NCBI RefSeq assembly: GCF_035581345.1
Contig: NZ_CP141608.1
Location: 2,448,501-2,512,500 of the forward strand
Reading direction: 5' to 3'
Length of the DNA: 64,000 nt
Origin: Pseudomonas sp. JQ170C
GTDB lineage: Bacteria > Pseudomonadota > Gammaproteobacteria > Pseudomonadales > Pseudomonadaceae
Shown here: piece by piece, positions 35,770 through 46,533 of the stretch
Layout: every line of letters starts with the position of its first letter
How positions within the stretch are numbered: position 1 is the first letter of the stretch
Notes under the pieces: model-generated
Told to the model about the DNA's origin: nothing
What the model saw: only the letters and a program-made list of their open reading frames with translations
Databases searched by the model: none
Position numbers and translations under genes: made by a program

Positions 35770-37182
35770 ATGCTCTGGGCCTGTATCCTGCTGCCGCAGC
35801 TGGCACTCGACGCTGTGCTGCGCGGGCGCGACGACCTCGACACGCCGCTGGTGCTGCTCAGCGGGCCGCCCCAGCGCCGGGTGCTGCAGGCGGTCAATCC
35901 GGCCGCCAGCGCCCTGGGCCTGCGTGCCGGCCAGCCGTTGACCACCGCCCAGGCGCTGGCGGGGCATTTCACCTGTGTGGACCACGACCCGGCCGCCATC
36001 GAGCCGCTCCAGCAACTGCTTGCCGCCTGGGCCTACCGCTTCAGTTCCCAGGTCAGCGTGCACTACCCGCGGGTGCTGCTGCTTGAGGTCGAATCCAGTC
36101 TGGGGCTGTTCGGGCCGTGGCCTGCGTTCGAGGCGCGGCTGCGGGCCGAATTGAGTGCCCTGGGGTTTCGCCACCGTATCGTGCTGGCCAGCAACCCGGT
36201 GGCCGCGCGCATGCTTGCTAACTGTCACGATGGCCTGGCGCTGACCTGCGCCGAGCAAACCCGCGCCGCCCTTGAGCAACTGCCCATCGAACGGGTCGGC
36301 TTGCCAGCGGAGGCGGCCAGCGCGTTTGCGCGCATGGGCCTGCACCGGCTCGGCCAGGTCATGGCGTTGCCGCGCCAGGCCCTGGCCCGGCGTTTCGCCG
36401 CCCCGGTGCAACTGCACCTGGACCGCCTGCTGGGGCTGCGGCCCATGGCCTTGGCGTTCTACCTGCCGCCGGATCGCTTCGATGCCCGGCTTGAACTGAA
36501 TTTCGATGTGGAGTCGCACCAGGCCTTGCTCTTTCCGATGCGCCGCCTGATCAACGACCTGGCCGCGTTCCTGGCCGGGCGCGACAGTGGCGTACAGCGC
36601 TTCTGCCTGCACCTGGAACACGCCGAGGGCCCCGACACCTGCGTAAACGTCGGTCTGCTGGCTACCGAGCGCGATCCGCAGATGCTCTTCGAGCTGGCCC
36701 GCGGGCGCCTGGAGCAACTGCAACTGGGCGCGCCGGTGCGCAACCTGCGCCTGCTGGCCGAAGACCTCCCGGCCTTTGTGCCGCAACACCGTGAGCTGTT
36801 CGACCCGCGTGCGCAGCAGAACCAGCCCTGGGAGCAGTTGCGCGAACGCCTGCGCGCACGCCTGGGCGATAGCGCGGTGCGCAACCTCGCGGCCCAGGAC
36901 GATCATCGCCCCGAGTGCGCCTGGCGCCTGGACAGCGCCGCCACGTTGCCACCGGCACCCACGGCGCCGCGTCCGGGCTGGCTGCTGGCTGAGCCCCAGG
37001 CCTTGCCGGGGGCCGGCGTGCAGCTGCTGACGGGCGCCGAGCGGATCGAGTCCGGCTGGTGGGATGGCGGTGATATACGCCGCGACTACTACCGGGTGCA
37101 GACCCCGACCGGGCTGTATGCCTGGGCCTACCGCAACCTGGGTGAGGACGGTCCGTTGTGGCTGCAGGGCTGGTTTGCATGA
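35770..37182 (+). CDS. imuB: ImuB, catalytically inactive Y-family polymerase-like protein
   Basis: 470 residues starting [20 protein letters not shown], the family's usual N-terminus. It has the Y-family fold (fingers/palm, then little finger with [23 protein letters not shown]), but the catalytic acidic triad of real Y-family polymerases is not present. ImuB is an adaptor that brings DnaE2 and ImuA to the beta clamp at lesions. Its stop overlaps the dnaE2 start in ATGA. The C-terminal ~120 residues are the ImuB-specific tail ending in [10 protein letters not shown]. Confidence 0.92.
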   Translation: MLWACILLPQLALDAVLRGRDDLDTPLVLLSGPPQRRVLQAVNPAASALGLRAGQPLTTAQALAGHFTCVDHDPAAIEPLQQLLAAWAYRFSSQVSVHYPRVLLLEVESSLGLFGPWPAFEARLRAELSALGFRHRIVLASNPVAARMLANCHDGLALTCAEQTRAALEQLPIERVGLPAEAASAFARMGLHRLGQVMALPRQALARRFAAPVQLHLDRLLGLRPMALAFYLPPDRFDARLELNFDVESHQALLFPMRRLINDLAAFLAGRDSGVQRFCLHLEHAEGPDTCVNVGLLATERDPQMLFELARGRLEQLQLGAPVRNLRLLAEDLPAFVPQHRELFDPRAQQNQPWEQLRERLRARLGDSAVRNLAAQDDHRPECAWRLDSAATLPPAPTAPRPGWLLAEPQALPGAGVQLLTGAERIESGWWDGGDIRRDYYRVQTPTGLYAWAYRNLGEDGPLWLQGWFA

Positions 37183-40100
37183 GCACGCCACAGGCTTACG
37201 CCGAACTGCACTGCCTGTCTAATTTCAGCTTCCAGCGCGGTGCCTCCAGTGCCCGTGAGTTGTTCGAGCGTGCCCGCCAGCACGGCTACCAGGCCCTGGC
37301 CATTACCGACGAATGCACCCTGGCGGGTATCGTGCGGGCCTGGCAGGCGGCCAAGGCCGCTGGCCTGGCCCTGATCATCGGCAGCGAAGTGCGCCTGCAC
37401 CAAGGGCCCAAGCTGGTGTTGCTGGCCGAAAACCTGACCGGCTACCAGCACCTGTGCCGGCTGATCACCCTCGGCCGGCGGCGGGCGAAAAAGGGCGAGT
37501 ACCAGCTGCTGCGCGAGGATTTCGACAGGCCGCTGGAGGGCCTGCTGGCCCTGTGGGTGCCTGATGGCCACGCGGATGACCTGGCCACCGGGTACTGGTT
37601 GCGCGAGCGTTTCGCCGAGCGCCTGTGGCTGGCGGTGGAGCTGCACCGTGGCGCCGACGACGGGCTGCGCCTGCAGCAGTTGCAGGCCCTGGCCGAGGCG
37701 TTGCAGGTCCGCGCCGTAGCGGCGGGCGATGTGCACATGCACGCCCGGGGGCGACGCGCCCTGCAGGACAGCATGACGGCCATCCGTCACCACTGCACCG
37801 TGGCCGAGGCCGGGCAGCGACTGTTCGCCAACGGGGAGCGCCACCTGCGCCCGCTGGCGCAACTGGCCGAGCTCTACCCACAGGCCTTGCTCGATGAAAC
37901 CCTGCGCATCGCCGAGCGCTGCCGTTTCGACCTGAGCCAGTTGCGCTACCAGTACCCCCGCGAGCTGGTCCCGGCCGGCCAGACGGCCAGCAGCTGGTTG
38001 CAACACCTGTGTGAACAGGGGCAGCGCTGGCGCTGGCCCGGGGGCATCGAAGCGAAGGCGCGCCAGGCGCTGGAGCATGAGCTCGAACTGATCGCCGAGC
38101 TGAACTACGAAAGCTATTTCCTGACGGTGCATGACATCGTCCAGTTTGCCCGTGGCCAGGGCATCCTCTGCCAGGGGCGGGGCTCGGCGGCCAACTCGGT
38201 GGTGTGTTACGTGCTGGGCATCACCGAGCTGGACCCGATGCGCAGCCATCTGTTGTTCGAGCGTTTTCTGTCGCGCGAGCGGGATGAGCCACCCGACATC
38301 GATGTCGATTTCGAGCACGAGCGCCGGGAAGAAGTGCTGCAGTACGTCTTCAACCGCTACGGCCGCCATCGCGCGGCCCTGACGGCCGTGGCCAGCACCT
38401 ACCATGCCGCCGGTGCGGTACGCGATATCGCCCGGGTGCTGGGCTTGCCGGTGGCGCAGATCAATGCCCTGGCCGACTGCTGCGGACGCTGGAGCGATCG
38501 CCTGCCGCCGCCCGAGCAACTGCGCGAAGCCGGTTTCGACCCCGACAGCCTGTTGCTGCGCCGGGTGCTGGCGCTGACCGGCGAACTGATCGGCTTCCCC
38601 CGGCACCTGTCCCAGCACCCGGGCGGTTTTGTGATTTCCGAGCAGCCGCTGGACAGCCTGGTACCGGTGGAGAACGCGGCGATGGACGCAAGGACCGTGA
38701 TCCAGTGGGACAAGGACGACCTCGACCTGGTCGGCCTGCTCAAGGTCGACATTCTCGCCCTGGGCATGCTCACGGCCTTGCGCCGTTGTTTCGACCTGCT
38801 GTATCGCCACCGTGGCCGTGAACTGACCCTGGCGACCATCCCCGCGGACTGCGCCGCGACCTATGAAATGATTGGTCGCGCCGACACCGTCGGGGTGTTC
38901 CAGATCGAGTCACGGGCGCAGATGGCCATGTTGCCGCGGCTCAAGCCCAAGGACTTCTACGACCTGGTGATCGAGGTGGCTATCGTGCGCCCGGGGCCGA
39001 TCCAGGGCGACATGGTCCACCCGTATTTGCGCCGGCGCCAGGGCCTGGAGCCGGTGAACTATCCGTCACCGGCACTGCAGCAGGTGTTCGAGCGTACCCT
39101 GGGTGTGCCGTTGTTCCAGGAACAGGTCATGGAGCTGGCGATGGTCGCCGGTGGCTACTCGGCGGGCGAGGCCGACCAGCTGCGCCGGGCCATGGCCGCC
39201 TGGAAGCGCCACGGCGGCCTTGAGCCGCACCGCGAGCGGCTGATCAGCGGCATGCGTGGCAATGGCTACAGCAGCGAGTTCGCCGAGCGCATCTTCGAGC
39301 AGATCAAGGGCTTTGGCAGTTATGGTTTTCCCGAGTCCCATGCCGCGAGCTTCGCCTTGCTGACCTATGCCAGTTGCTGGCTCAAGTGCCATGAGCCGGC
39401 GATTTTTGCCTGTGCGCTGATCAACAGCTGGCCGATGGGCTTCTACAGCCCTGACCAGATTCTCCAGGACGCCCGTCGCCACCACATCGAGATCCGTCCG
39501 GTGGATGTCTGCCACAGCGACTGGGATTGCAGCCTGGAGCCGGGGGCAGGGCAGGCCCTGGCCCTGCGCCTGGGGTTGCGACAGGTGCGCGGCTTTCGTG
39601 AGGCCGATGCCCGGCGCATCGAACAGGCCCGCACCGCGCAGGGTTGGCGGGATGTCGGCGACCTGTGCCTGCGGGCGCAGCTCGATGCCCGGGCCCGAGC
39701 GCTGCTGGCCGACGCCGGTGCCTTGCGCGCCCTGGCCAGCGACCGCTACCAGGCCCGCTGGCAGGTGGCGGCGGTGCAGGCGCAGCTGCCGCTGTTCGCG
39801 GCGCTGGAACCTGTCGAGGAGCTGGCGGTGGACTTGCCGCAGCCCTCGATCAGCGAAGACATGTTCGCTGACTACGCCAGCGTCGGGACCACCCTGGGGC
39901 CGCATCCCCTGACCTTGCTGCGCCGTCGCCTGAATGCGTTGGGCTGTCGCAGTTCAAAGGCGCTGGAGGCCGCCGGGCATGGCGACAAGGTCAGCGTGGC
40001 GGGATTGGTCACCGGGCGCCAGCGACCGGGGACCGCCAGCGGCGTGACCTTCGTGACCCTGGAAGATGAGTTTGGCAACGTCAACGTAGTGGTCTGGCGC

Positions 40101-40265
40101 GACCTGGCCGAGCGCCAGCGGCGGGCCCTGGTGGGGTCGCAGCTGTTGCGGGTGAGCGGAAAGCTCGAGAGTGAAAGCGGGGTACGGCACTTGATCGCAC
40201 AGCGGCTGGAAGACCTGAGCCCGCTGTTGCAGGGGCTGGACGTACGCAGCCGGGATTTCCGGTAG
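37179..40265 (+). CDS. dnaE2: DnaE2 (ImuC), error-prone C-family DNA polymerase
   Basis: 1028 residues. An N-terminal PHP domain ([25 protein letters not shown]) is followed by the polymerase core with catalytic aspartates in PDIDVDF at 372-378, then fingers and the tandem helix-hairpin-helix, and an OB fold near the end ([36 protein letters not shown]). A beta-clamp-type pentapeptide QLPLF occurs near residue 870. It performs translesion synthesis during SOS. The ATG at 37179 overlaps the imuB stop by 4 bp; the longer upstream frame is rejected. Its TAG stop is the first triplet of a REP element. Confidence 0.95.
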   Translation: MSTPQAYAELHCLSNFSFQRGASSARELFERARQHGYQALAITDECTLAGIVRAWQAAKAAGLALIIGSEVRLHQGPKLVLLAENLTGYQHLCRLITLGRRRAKKGEYQLLREDFDRPLEGLLALWVPDGHADDLATGYWLRERFAERLWLAVELHRGADDGLRLQQLQALAEALQVRAVAAGDVHMHARGRRALQDSMTAIRHHCTVAEAGQRLFANGERHLRPLAQLAELYPQALLDETLRIAERCRFDLSQLRYQYPRELVPAGQTASSWLQHLCEQGQRWRWPGGIEAKARQALEHELELIAELNYESYFLTVHDIVQFARGQGILCQGRGSAANSVVCYVLGITELDPMRSHLLFERFLSRERDEPPDIDVDFEHERREEVLQYVFNRYGRHRAALTAVASTYHAAGAVRDIARVLGLPVAQINALADCCGRWSDRLPPPEQLREAGFDPDSLLLRRVLALTGELIGFPRHLSQHPGGFVISEQPLDSLVPVENAAMDARTVIQWDKDDLDLVGLLKVDILALGMLTALRRCFDLLYRHRGRELTLATIPADCAATYEMIGRADTVGVFQIESRAQMAMLPRLKPKDFYDLVIEVAIVRPGPIQGDMVHPYLRRRQGLEPVNYPSPALQQVFERTLGVPLFQEQVMELAMVAGGYSAGEADQLRRAMAAWKRHGGLEPHRERLISGMRGNGYSSEFAERIFEQIKGFGSYGFPESHAASFALLTYASCWLKCHEPAIFACALINSWPMGFYSPDQILQDARRHHIEIRPVDVCHSDWDCSLEPGAGQALALRLGLRQVRGFREADARRIEQARTAQGWRDVGDLCLRAQLDARARALLADAGALRALASDRYQARWQVAAVQAQLPLFAALEPVEELAVDLPQPSISEDMFADYASVGTTLGPHPLTLLRRRLNALGCRSSKALEAAGHGDKVSVAGLVTGRQRPGTASGVTFVTLEDEFGNVNVVVWRDLAERQRRALVGSQLLRVSGKLESESGVRHLIAQRLEDLSPLLQGLDVRSRDFR

Positions 40266-40333
40266 GCGCGGGCTTGGCCCGCGATAGTGGTGCGTCAGAC
40301 AGATTGCTATCGCGGGGCAAGCCCGCTCCTACC
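40262..40333. repeat. Inverted REP pair at the dnaE2 stop codon
   Basis: GTAGGCGCGGGCTTGGCCCGCGAT and its inverted partner flank the spacer GGTGCGTCAGACAGATTGCT. The dnaE2 stop TAG (40263-40265) is part of the REP foot. Confidence 0.9.
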
Positions 40334-40340
40334 GGAGGAC

Positions 40341-41168
40341 TCAAACCATTGCCAGGTGCTGCTTGCGCGTTGGCGGCGGGAAGGCGCGGTCGATGGCGCG
40401 CAGGTCTTCGCTGCTCAGTACCAGGTGGGCAGCTGCTGCATTCAGGCGTACATGTTCAGGGTCCACCGCTTTGGGAATGGCGATCACGCCGTCCTCGCGG
40501 GTCACCCAGGCCAGGCTCACCTGGGCAGGCGTCGCGCCATGGCGCTCGGCAATCTCGGTCAAGGTCGGGTGGTTGAGCAAACGCCCGGCCTGGGCCAGCG
40601 GGCAGTAGGCCATGGTTGGCAACTGGCGCTTGTGGCTCCAGGGCAGCAGGTCGAATTCGATGCCGCGCTGGGCCGGGTTGTACAGCACCTGGTTGGCGGC
40701 GCAGTGGCTGCTGTGTTCATGCAGTTCGCGCAGGTCGTCGACATCGAAATTCGACACGCCCCAACGGCCGATCTTGCCGGCCTCACGCAGGCGCTCGAAC
40801 GCCTCGACGGTTTCGTCCAGCGGGTACTGGCCGCGCCAATGCAGCAGGTAAAGGTCGATGTAGTCGGTGCCCAGGCGTTTGAGGCTGCGTTCGCAGGCCG
40901 CCGGCACGCCGGTGCGGCTGGCGTTGTGCGGGTAAACCTTGCTGACCAGGAAGACCTGGTCGCGGCGCCCGGCGATGGCGTGTCCTACCACCTGCTCGGC
41001 GCCGCCTTCGGCATACATTTCGGCCGTGTCGATCAGCGTCAGGCCCAGCTCGATCCCCTGTTGCAACGCAGTCACTTCGCGGCTGCGCTGGCCCGGGTCT
41101 TCGCCCATGTACCAAGTGCCCTGGCCAATGGCAGGCACGTGTTGGTCGGCAAGCTTTACTGTACGCAT
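40341..41168 (-). CDS. Aldo/keto reductase
   Basis: 275 residues, a TIM-barrel NAD(P)H reductase. The catalytic tetrad is visible: Asp and Tyr in DTAEMY, Lys in LVSKVYP, His in LLHW. The motif GVSNFDVDDL and the C-terminal IPKAVDPEHVRLNAAA for NADPH binding are also present. The start at 41168 has AGGAGGTGAC just upstream on the minus strand and overlaps the 3' end of the LysR gene by 13 bp, so the two are co-transcribed. Substrate unknown. Confidence 0.9.
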   Translation of the reverse strand: MRTVKLADQHVPAIGQGTWYMGEDPGQRSREVTALQQGIELGLTLIDTAEMYAEGGAEQVVGHAIAGRRDQVFLVSKVYPHNASRTGVPAACERSLKRLGTDYIDLYLLHWRGQYPLDETVEAFERLREAGKIGRWGVSNFDVDDLRELHEHSSHCAANQVLYNPAQRGIEFDLLPWSHKRQLPTMAYCPLAQAGRLLNHPTLTEIAERHGATPAQVSLAWVTREDGVIAIPKAVDPEHVRLNAAAAHLVLSSEDLRAIDRAFPPPTRKQHLAMV

Positions 41169-42061
41169 GTCACCTCCTGGAGTCGGGAATGTTGCTGCAG
41201 CACTTCAAGCAGCGCCTGGGCCGCTGCCGAGAGTTTATGGTCAGCCAGCAGGCTGACGCCAATACGGCGTTCGATACTCGGCTCGACCAGCGTAACGCAG
41301 CGCGCGCCAAGTTCTTCCATCTGGCCGATGCACAGGGCCGGCACCGCGCTGACGCCCAGGCCATTGGCAACCATGCGGCCGATGGTCGACAGCTGGTGGC
41401 TCTCGAAGGCCACCGCCAGCTTGCCGTGTTCGGCGGCCAGGTGCTGCTCCAGCAGCAGGCGCACCGCCGAAGGGCGTTGCAGGGCGATGAAGTCTTCGGC
41501 GAGCAATTCGCGCCAGGTCACCTGTTGTTGCCGGGCCAGGGGCGAGTCGGCCGGCACCACGGCGACGAAGCGGTCCAGGTACAGCGGCTTGAATACCAGC
41601 GGCTCGCTGGCCTCCGGTTCAAAACCGATGCCCAGCTCGACGCGCCGGTGGCGGACCAGCTCCAGTACCTGTTCGTTGATCACGTCGTGCACGGTGACGT
41701 TGACCCGCGGGTAACGTTGGCGAAACACCTTCAGCGCCGCCGGCAGCAGGTTGCCGGCATAGGCGGGCATGGCGGCAATGGCCACCCGCCCCAGTTGCAG
41801 GGTAAAGCGCTGGCGCAGCAGTTCTTCGGTGTTGTCCCAGTCGGCCAGCAGCTGTCGGGCCAGGGGCAGCAGCACTTCGCCCTCGGGGGTCAGGCTGACG
41901 CTGCGGGTGGTGCGGCTGAGCAGGGCGCCGCCCAGGTTGTCTTCCAGGGCCTTTATGGTCAGGCTCAGGGCCGGCTGCGACAGGTGCAGGTGCTCACCGG
42001 CCTGGGCAAAGCTCTGGTACTTGGCAACGGTGACGAAGGCGCGCAGCTGTTTGACGTTCAT
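41156..42061 (-). CDS. LysR-family regulator, divergent from the CoA-transferase operon
   Basis: 301 residues with N-terminal helix-turn-helix (MNVKQLRAFVTVAKYQSFAQAGEHLHLSQPALSLTIKALE) and effector-binding domain. It is divergent from scoA with a 137-bp AT-rich gap holding several T-N11-A type sites, the classic layout for a LysR protein controlling the neighbouring catabolic operon. It also overlaps and probably drives the aldo/keto reductase behind it. The ligand may be a ketone body or a related acid; that is inference. Confidence 0.88.
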   Translation of the reverse strand: MNVKQLRAFVTVAKYQSFAQAGEHLHLSQPALSLTIKALEDNLGGALLSRTTRSVSLTPEGEVLLPLARQLLADWDNTEELLRQRFTLQLGRVAIAAMPAYAGNLLPAALKVFRQRYPRVNVTVHDVINEQVLELVRHRRVELGIGFEPEASEPLVFKPLYLDRFVAVVPADSPLARQQQVTWRELLAEDFIALQRPSAVRLLLEQHLAAEHGKLAVAFESHQLSTIGRMVANGLGVSAVPALCIGQMEELGARCVTLVEPSIERRIGVSLLADHKLSAAAQALLEVLQQHSRLQEVTCVQ

Positions 42062-42198
42062 GGGAGTGGTCTATTCTTTTAAAAAATTTATCAAACGATC
42101 ATAAAAACAAAATTAACAAATAAGTCTATTGGGGTGAAGATGCGTCAAACGCTTACCGACACCCCTGTCGGTTCAACAACTACAAAAGGCGGATCACC

Positions 42199-42897
42199 AT
42201 GGCCGGACTGGACAAGCGCGTAGCAACCTATGAACAGGCCCTTGAAGGCCTGACCGACGACATGACGGTACTGGCCGGTGGTTTTGGCCTGTGCGGCATC
42301 CCGGAAAACCTCATCAACGAGATCAAGCGCCGTGGCGTCAAGGGCCTGACCGTGGTCTCCAACAACTGCGGCGTCGACGGCTTTGGCCTGGGCGTGCTGC
42401 TCGAAGATCACCAGATCCGCAAGATGGTCGCCTCCTATGTGGGCGAGAACGCCGAGTTCGAGCGCCAGTTGCTCAGTGGCGAGCTGGAAGTCGAGCTGAC
42501 CCCCCAAGGCACCCTGGCCGAGAAAATGCGCGCCGGCGGCGCCGGTATCCCGGCCTTCTTCACCGCCACCGGCTACGGCACCCCGGTTGCCGACGGCAAG
42601 GAAGTGCGCGAATTCAATGGCCGCAAGTACATCCTTGAAGAAGCCATCACCGGTGACTTCGCCATCGTCAAGGGCTGGAAGGCCGACCACTACGGCAACG
42701 TGGTGTACCGCAACACCGCGCAGAACTTCAACCCGCTGGCCGCCACCGCCGGCAAGATCACCGTGGTCGAGGTCGAAGAGATCGTCGAGCCGGGTGTCCT
42801 GCTGCCCACCGAGATCCACACCCCGGGTATCTACGTCGACCGGGTGATTGTCGGCACCTTCGAGAAGCGTATTGAAAAACGCACCCTCAAAGCCTGA
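42199..42897 (+). CDS. scoA: 3-oxoacid CoA-transferase subunit A
   Basis: 232 residues, alpha subunit of a succinyl-CoA:3-ketoacid (acetoacetate) CoA-transferase. The family signature [13 protein letters not shown] lies near residues 26-38, then [13 protein letters not shown] and [10 protein letters not shown]. With the beta subunit it activates acetoacetate to acetoacetyl-CoA. AAAAGG precedes the start. The gene is 36 bp ahead of scoB, and atoE follows, so this is a ketone-body or short-chain fatty-acid use operon. atoD/atoA-type naming is an alternative. Confidence 0.9.
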   Translation: MAGLDKRVATYEQALEGLTDDMTVLAGGFGLCGIPENLINEIKRRGVKGLTVVSNNCGVDGFGLGVLLEDHQIRKMVASYVGENAEFERQLLSGELEVELTPQGTLAEKMRAGGAGIPAFFTATGYGTPVADGKEVREFNGRKYILEEAITGDFAIVKGWKADHYGNVVYRNTAQNFNPLAATAGKITVVEVEEIVEPGVLLPTEIHTPGIYVDRVIVGTFEKRIEKRTLKA

Positions 42898-42933
42898 CCC
42901 ATCCCCGAACAGAACAACAAAGAGATCCTGACC

Positions 42934-43590
42934 ATGGCACTTACCCGCGAACAAATGGCCCAGCGCGTCGCCCGCGAACTCAAGGACGGCTACTACGTCA
43001 ACCTCGGTATCGGTATCCCCACGCTGGTGGCCAACTACGTCCCGGCCGATATGGATGTGATGCTGCAATCGGAAAACGGCCTGCTGGGCATGGGTGAATT
43101 CCCCACCGAAGCACAGCTGGACGCCGACATGATCAACGCCGGCAAGCAAACCGTGACCGCCCGCCGTGGCGCGTCGATCTTCAGCTCGGCCGAATCCTTC
43201 GCGATGATCCGTGGCGGTCATGTCGACCTCACCGTGCTCGGCGCCTTTGAGGTGGACGTGGAAGGCAACATCGCCTCCTGGATGATCCCGGGCAAGCTGG
43301 TCAAGGGCATGGGCGGGGCGATGGACCTGGTGGCCGGTGCCGACAACATCATCGTGACCATGACCCACGCGTCCAAGGATGGCGAGTCCAAGCTGCTGCC
43401 ACGCTGCAGCCTGCCGCTGACCGGTGCCGGTTGCATCCGCAAGGTGCTGACCGACCTGGCTTACCTTGAGATCGAAGACGGCGCCTTCATCCTGCGCGAA
43501 ACCGCGCCAGGCGTGACGGTTGAAGAGATCATCGAGAAGACCGCCGGCAAGCTGATCGTGCCGGATGATGTGAAAGAAATGACGTTTTAA
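42934..43590 (+). CDS. scoB: 3-oxoacid CoA-transferase subunit B
   Basis: 218 residues, beta subunit. The catalytic glutamate lies in LQSENGLLGMG near 46-56, which forms the CoA thioester, and the glycine-rich GIGIPTLV and GGAMDLVAGA segments are in place. It pairs with the adjacent scoA product. It is followed by a REP pair and then the broken atoE gene, so the operon's transporter has been lost while the enzyme remains intact. Confidence 0.92.
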   Translation: MALTREQMAQRVARELKDGYYVNLGIGIPTLVANYVPADMDVMLQSENGLLGMGEFPTEAQLDADMINAGKQTVTARRGASIFSSAESFAMIRGGHVDLTVLGAFEVDVEGNIASWMIPGKLVKGMGGAMDLVAGADNIIVTMTHASKDGESKLLPRCSLPLTGAGCIRKVLTDLAYLEIEDGAFILRETAPGVTVEEIIEKTAGKLIVPDDVKEMTF

Positions 43591-43608
43591 GACGTTTACA
43601 AGGGCCCC

Positions 43609-43661
43609 ATCGCGGGGCGAGCCCGCTCCTACGGTAGGAGCGGGCTTGCCCCGCGATGGGG
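43609..43661. repeat. REP pair between scoB and atoE
   Basis: Two head-to-head REPs (ATCGCGGGGCGAGCCCGCTC, then GTAGGAGCGGGCTTGCCCCG) separated by only a few bases. Confidence 0.9.
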
Positions 43662-43700
43662 CTTTGCTGTTCCAGATAAAACCAATAAAAGGAAAACCCC

Positions 43701-43913
43701 GTGGCCGCTGATATCCAAGACAGCCGCTCCGCCCGCTTTGCCCTGCGTTGCTCCAACTGGGCCGAACGCTGGTTCCCCGACTCCTGGGTGTTCGCCGCCC
43801 TGGCCGTGGTGCTGGTTTCGGTCGCTGCCCTTGCCATGGGCGCCAAGCCCACCGACACCGCCAAGGCCTTCGGCGACGGTTTCTGGAGCCTGATTCCCTT
43901 CACCATGCTGTAG
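43701..43913 (+). pseudogene. atoE: atoE 5' fragment (short-chain fatty acid transporter), interrupted by integrated element
   Basis: GTG start with AAAGGAAAA upstream. Codons 1-69 encode the AtoE N-terminus (SARFALRCSNWAERWFPDSWVFAALAVVLV...FWSLIPFTM) and then run into element sequence, reading Leu-stop. The rest resumes in the same frame at 56257 (MQMAFVVIGGYVVASSPP). The rejoined protein would be about 476 residues, the family's size. AtoE imports acetoacetate and short-chain fatty acids; here it cannot be made as one chain. Confidence 0.92.
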
Positions 43914-43924
43914 GCTGCAATACC
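43890..43924 (+). other. attL of the integrated element
   Basis: Host half CCCTTCACC, shared core ATGC (43905-43908), then the element arm TGTAGGCTGCAATACC. The element arm GCTGCAA is the inverted partner of TTGCAGC at attR. Confidence 0.88.
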
Positions 43925-43973
43925 GTAATAAGGCTGATAGGCTATTCCCACTAGCCTTGTATCGGTCACGCAT

Positions 43974-45515
43974 ATGAAACGCCACGCCATCAGTTACATA
44001 CGCTTCTCCAGTGCACCACAGGCCAAAGGTTCCAGCCGGTACAGGCAGACAGCTATGGTGCAAACGTGGCTCGACAAGCACCCCAACTATGTTCTAGCAG
44101 ACCTGAGCTTTGAAGACTTGGGCAAGTCTGGCTGGAAAGGACATCACATCGAGGGGGGCATGGGGGAGCTACTAGCTGCTGTTGAAGCAGGGTTCATCCG
44201 ATCCGGTGATTGCGTTCTTGTCGAAGCCCTCGACCGTGCGGGACGGCTTGAAACAATGGAAATGCTATCCAAGGTGATAAGCCCTATCCTGCAGGCCGGG
44301 GTCACGCTGGTGACGCTGGACGATGGCACGGAGTATACGAAAGCCAGCCTCAATGGTGGGCACATCTTCCTGTTGGTTGCGAAAATTCAAGCGGCAAACC
44401 AGTTCTCCGAAAACCTGAGCCGACGTGTGAGAGCTTCGTACGAAAAGCGTGAACAGGAAGCCAAGGCCGGGAAAGTCCCAAAGCGCCGTACACCTTTGTG
44501 GCTCAACTCCGAGGGGCAGCTTGTTGAACACATCGCCCCGCATATCATGACTGCATTCGAGCTGTACGCTGATGGATTTGGCGAACGCACGATACTGCGA
44601 AAGCTCCAGGCTACCGGCGTCGAAGAATTCAAAGACCTTTACGGCTCCACGCTCAAGCGTTGGCTGATAAATCCAATTGCAATAGGCAAGTGGAAAGACA
44701 TTCCCAAGGTGTATCCCGCTGTGGTGAGTGATGAACTGTTTTATAGGGTTCAGCAGAAGATCAGCTCCAATCGCACCACACGACCATCCAGCCCAACCAA
44801 GCATCACCTTACCGGCATTGTGAAATGTGCTCATTGCGGGCGAAATTTCAACTATCACGTATTCAAGGATCAACCCACTGTGCTCCAGTGCTCCAATCGC
44901 TTCATGAGCACGGCGGACAAGTGCGAGAACTCCAAAAGCATCCCGCTGGGAGTGCTCAATAGAATTGTCTTGATCACGAGCGTGGGTGCAGATATGGAGA
45001 TTGCTCAGGCCAAAAAGCTGTCAGTGAATCAGAAGCGAATCATCGTGATTGATGGTGAATTGGAAACCCTGGCTGTAAGGCTTGCAGGTCTTGCACAGGC
45101 CATTTCTCAAGTAGGGCCGATGACCGAACTGCTGGAGCAGATAACGGCGTTGAAAACGGAGCAGGAGAAGTTACAAGCGGAACATGCCCTGCTAACGGCA
45201 GGCGAAATACCGTTGACCTATCCTGACTTCATTGAGCACGTAAAACGGGAAGACCCTGACAAGATGCTCTGGAACAAAGACCTCCAGCTTATTGGCTACA
45301 CCATCACCTGCGACAAGAGCGGGAAGCTCGTAACCTCGCACGGCAATGACAGGGTATTCCAATACACTGGGTACATCAGGAAGACTAAAAATTATTCATT
45401 CACAATCGAAGGGAAAGAGAAGGTGTACATGATTCCTGTCCAGCAGCCAACCATCACCATCCCGAAGAAGATTGTGATTCCGAAGGCAGTGATGGAAGGG
45501 ATGAAGAGGCGATGA
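43974..45515 (+). CDS. Large serine recombinase (integrase) of the element
   Basis: 513 residues. The resolvase-type catalytic domain is at 1-150 (AISYIRFSS with Ser12 as likely nucleophile; ALDRAGRLETME), followed by the recombinase domain at about 170-270 and a zinc ribbon near 285-320 (CAHCGRNF...C...C). A coiled-coil motif lies around 350-410 and a C-terminal tail follows. Large serine integrases recombine short attP and attB sites without host factors; this one starts 65 bp inside attL, the typical place. It is the enzyme most likely to have put the element into atoE. Excision would need a directionality factor; none is obvious, though any of the small genes could serve. Confidence 0.93.
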   Translation: MKRHAISYIRFSSAPQAKGSSRYRQTAMVQTWLDKHPNYVLADLSFEDLGKSGWKGHHIEGGMGELLAAVEAGFIRSGDCVLVEALDRAGRLETMEMLSKVISPILQAGVTLVTLDDGTEYTKASLNGGHIFLLVAKIQAANQFSENLSRRVRASYEKREQEAKAGKVPKRRTPLWLNSEGQLVEHIAPHIMTAFELYADGFGERTILRKLQATGVEEFKDLYGSTLKRWLINPIAIGKWKDIPKVYPAVVSDELFYRVQQKISSNRTTRPSSPTKHHLTGIVKCAHCGRNFNYHVFKDQPTVLQCSNRFMSTADKCENSKSIPLGVLNRIVLITSVGADMEIAQAKKLSVNQKRIIVIDGELETLAVRLAGLAQAISQVGPMTELLEQITALKTEQEKLQAEHALLTAGEIPLTYPDFIEHVKREDPDKMLWNKDLQLIGYTITCDKSGKLVTSHGNDRVFQYTGYIRKTKNYSFTIEGKEKVYMIPVQQPTITIPKKIVIPKAVMEGMKRR

Positions 45516-45794
45516 GCTGTACACACCGATGCTATGCACAGAAAAGCAAAAGCTATAATTCATGTTGATGTTATTTGTTATGGGCGTCCGACTGGAGAAA
45601 TCAGGGATGCTGCTGACGCAGTAAAGCATTATATGGTTCACCGGAATCTTGTCAAGAGAAACTCTTGCTTTTTCCGAAAAAAGAGTATAGGTGCCTTAAA
45701 TTTCGCACACCGAAAACCACAGCAACGCCCAAGTAACACAAGGCTCCCAGCCTGTTCTGTCCGTGTAACTACCTAGCGTCAGCGCCACTAAAAA

Positions 45795-46409
45795 TCATCT
45801 ACCCACAACCCTATGTTCTATATAGTAGGCCCGTCCCTGAGGCGTGAGTTCATACACAGGCCCACTATCCGTGCCGTATACCTGAATCATCTTCCTATCT
45901 TTCAGGATGTCGATAGCCGCGTGGGCCTCAACCCAGCCGACACCGAGTGAGGTCCCGACATGCATTAGCAGAGGGTTGATACCACTGTCTATTAGCAATG
46001 CAATGGAGTTGAGGGCATTGAAGGCTGAAATCGGAAGCGGCTCTTCAAGCGCTTTCCGTGGATTGGAAAGATCCTCAATTTGCTGCTCTAGCTCTTTACA
46101 GCGGAACTGAGACTTTTCGAGACTGAGTTTCAAACGGTCGCTGTAGTCATACATCTTGGCCAGTTCCCGGCTCTGGAGCCACGTGAGCAGATACGCCAAG
46201 GAGCCTAGGACCACTACGGGCAGCAGAATGATCCAGGCGCTGAGTGACACCGATGTAGCTAGAAACTCCGAAGTGAACGAAAAGGCACGGGATAGCCATG
46301 CAGGGAACTCACCATGCTCTACAGCATAAACAATCAAAGCTGTGGCGGCAGCACCTAGGGCTAGCTTCGGCCAACTGAAAACCTGTTTCCATGTGAGCTT
46401 CACGTACAT
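45795..46409 (-). CDS. Membrane protein with C-terminal winged-helix domain (element left side)
   Basis: 204 residues, unrecognised family. Two hydrophobic segments (about 15-30 and 50-78: LALGAAATALIVYAV; SAWIILLPVVVLGSLAYLLTWL), a coiled coil at about 85-115, then a ~75-residue winged-helix-like end (WVEAHAAIDILKDRKMIQVY...YELTPQGRAYYIEH). The layout mirrors the protein at 55546-56241 at the other end of the element, although sequences differ. A membrane-tethered DNA-binding or protein-interaction module is plausible. The 280 bp to the integrase stop contains no credible gene. Confidence 0.7.
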   Translation of the reverse strand: MYVKLTWKQVFSWPKLALGAAATALIVYAVEHGEFPAWLSRAFSFTSEFLATSVSLSAWIILLPVVVLGSLAYLLTWLQSRELAKMYDYSDRLKLSLEKSQFRCKELEQQIEDLSNPRKALEEPLPISAFNALNSIALLIDSGINPLLMHVGTSLGVGWVEAHAAIDILKDRKMIQVYGTDSGPVYELTPQGRAYYIEHRVVGR

Positions 46410-46533
46410 AGAGTCCCTGGTCCAAAGCCATAGCGTACCAGAGCTAGGCGGAGGATTGACGGAGCCCTGTCACGTTCGCACGCAGGGTGGTAGCGATGCT
46501 ATATTGCCGCCACGCTCAAAGGACTGTTGTGCC

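Noticed and set aside
35068..37191. 707-codon minus-strand ORF opposite imuA-imuB
   Set aside because: Shadow of the SOS cassette; no domain, Gln/Arg/Gly-rich translation typical of antisense frames.
45534..45776. 80-codon ORF after the integrase gene
   Set aside because: No ribosome site, no recognisable motif, and the composition looks non-coding. Kept out as unsupported.
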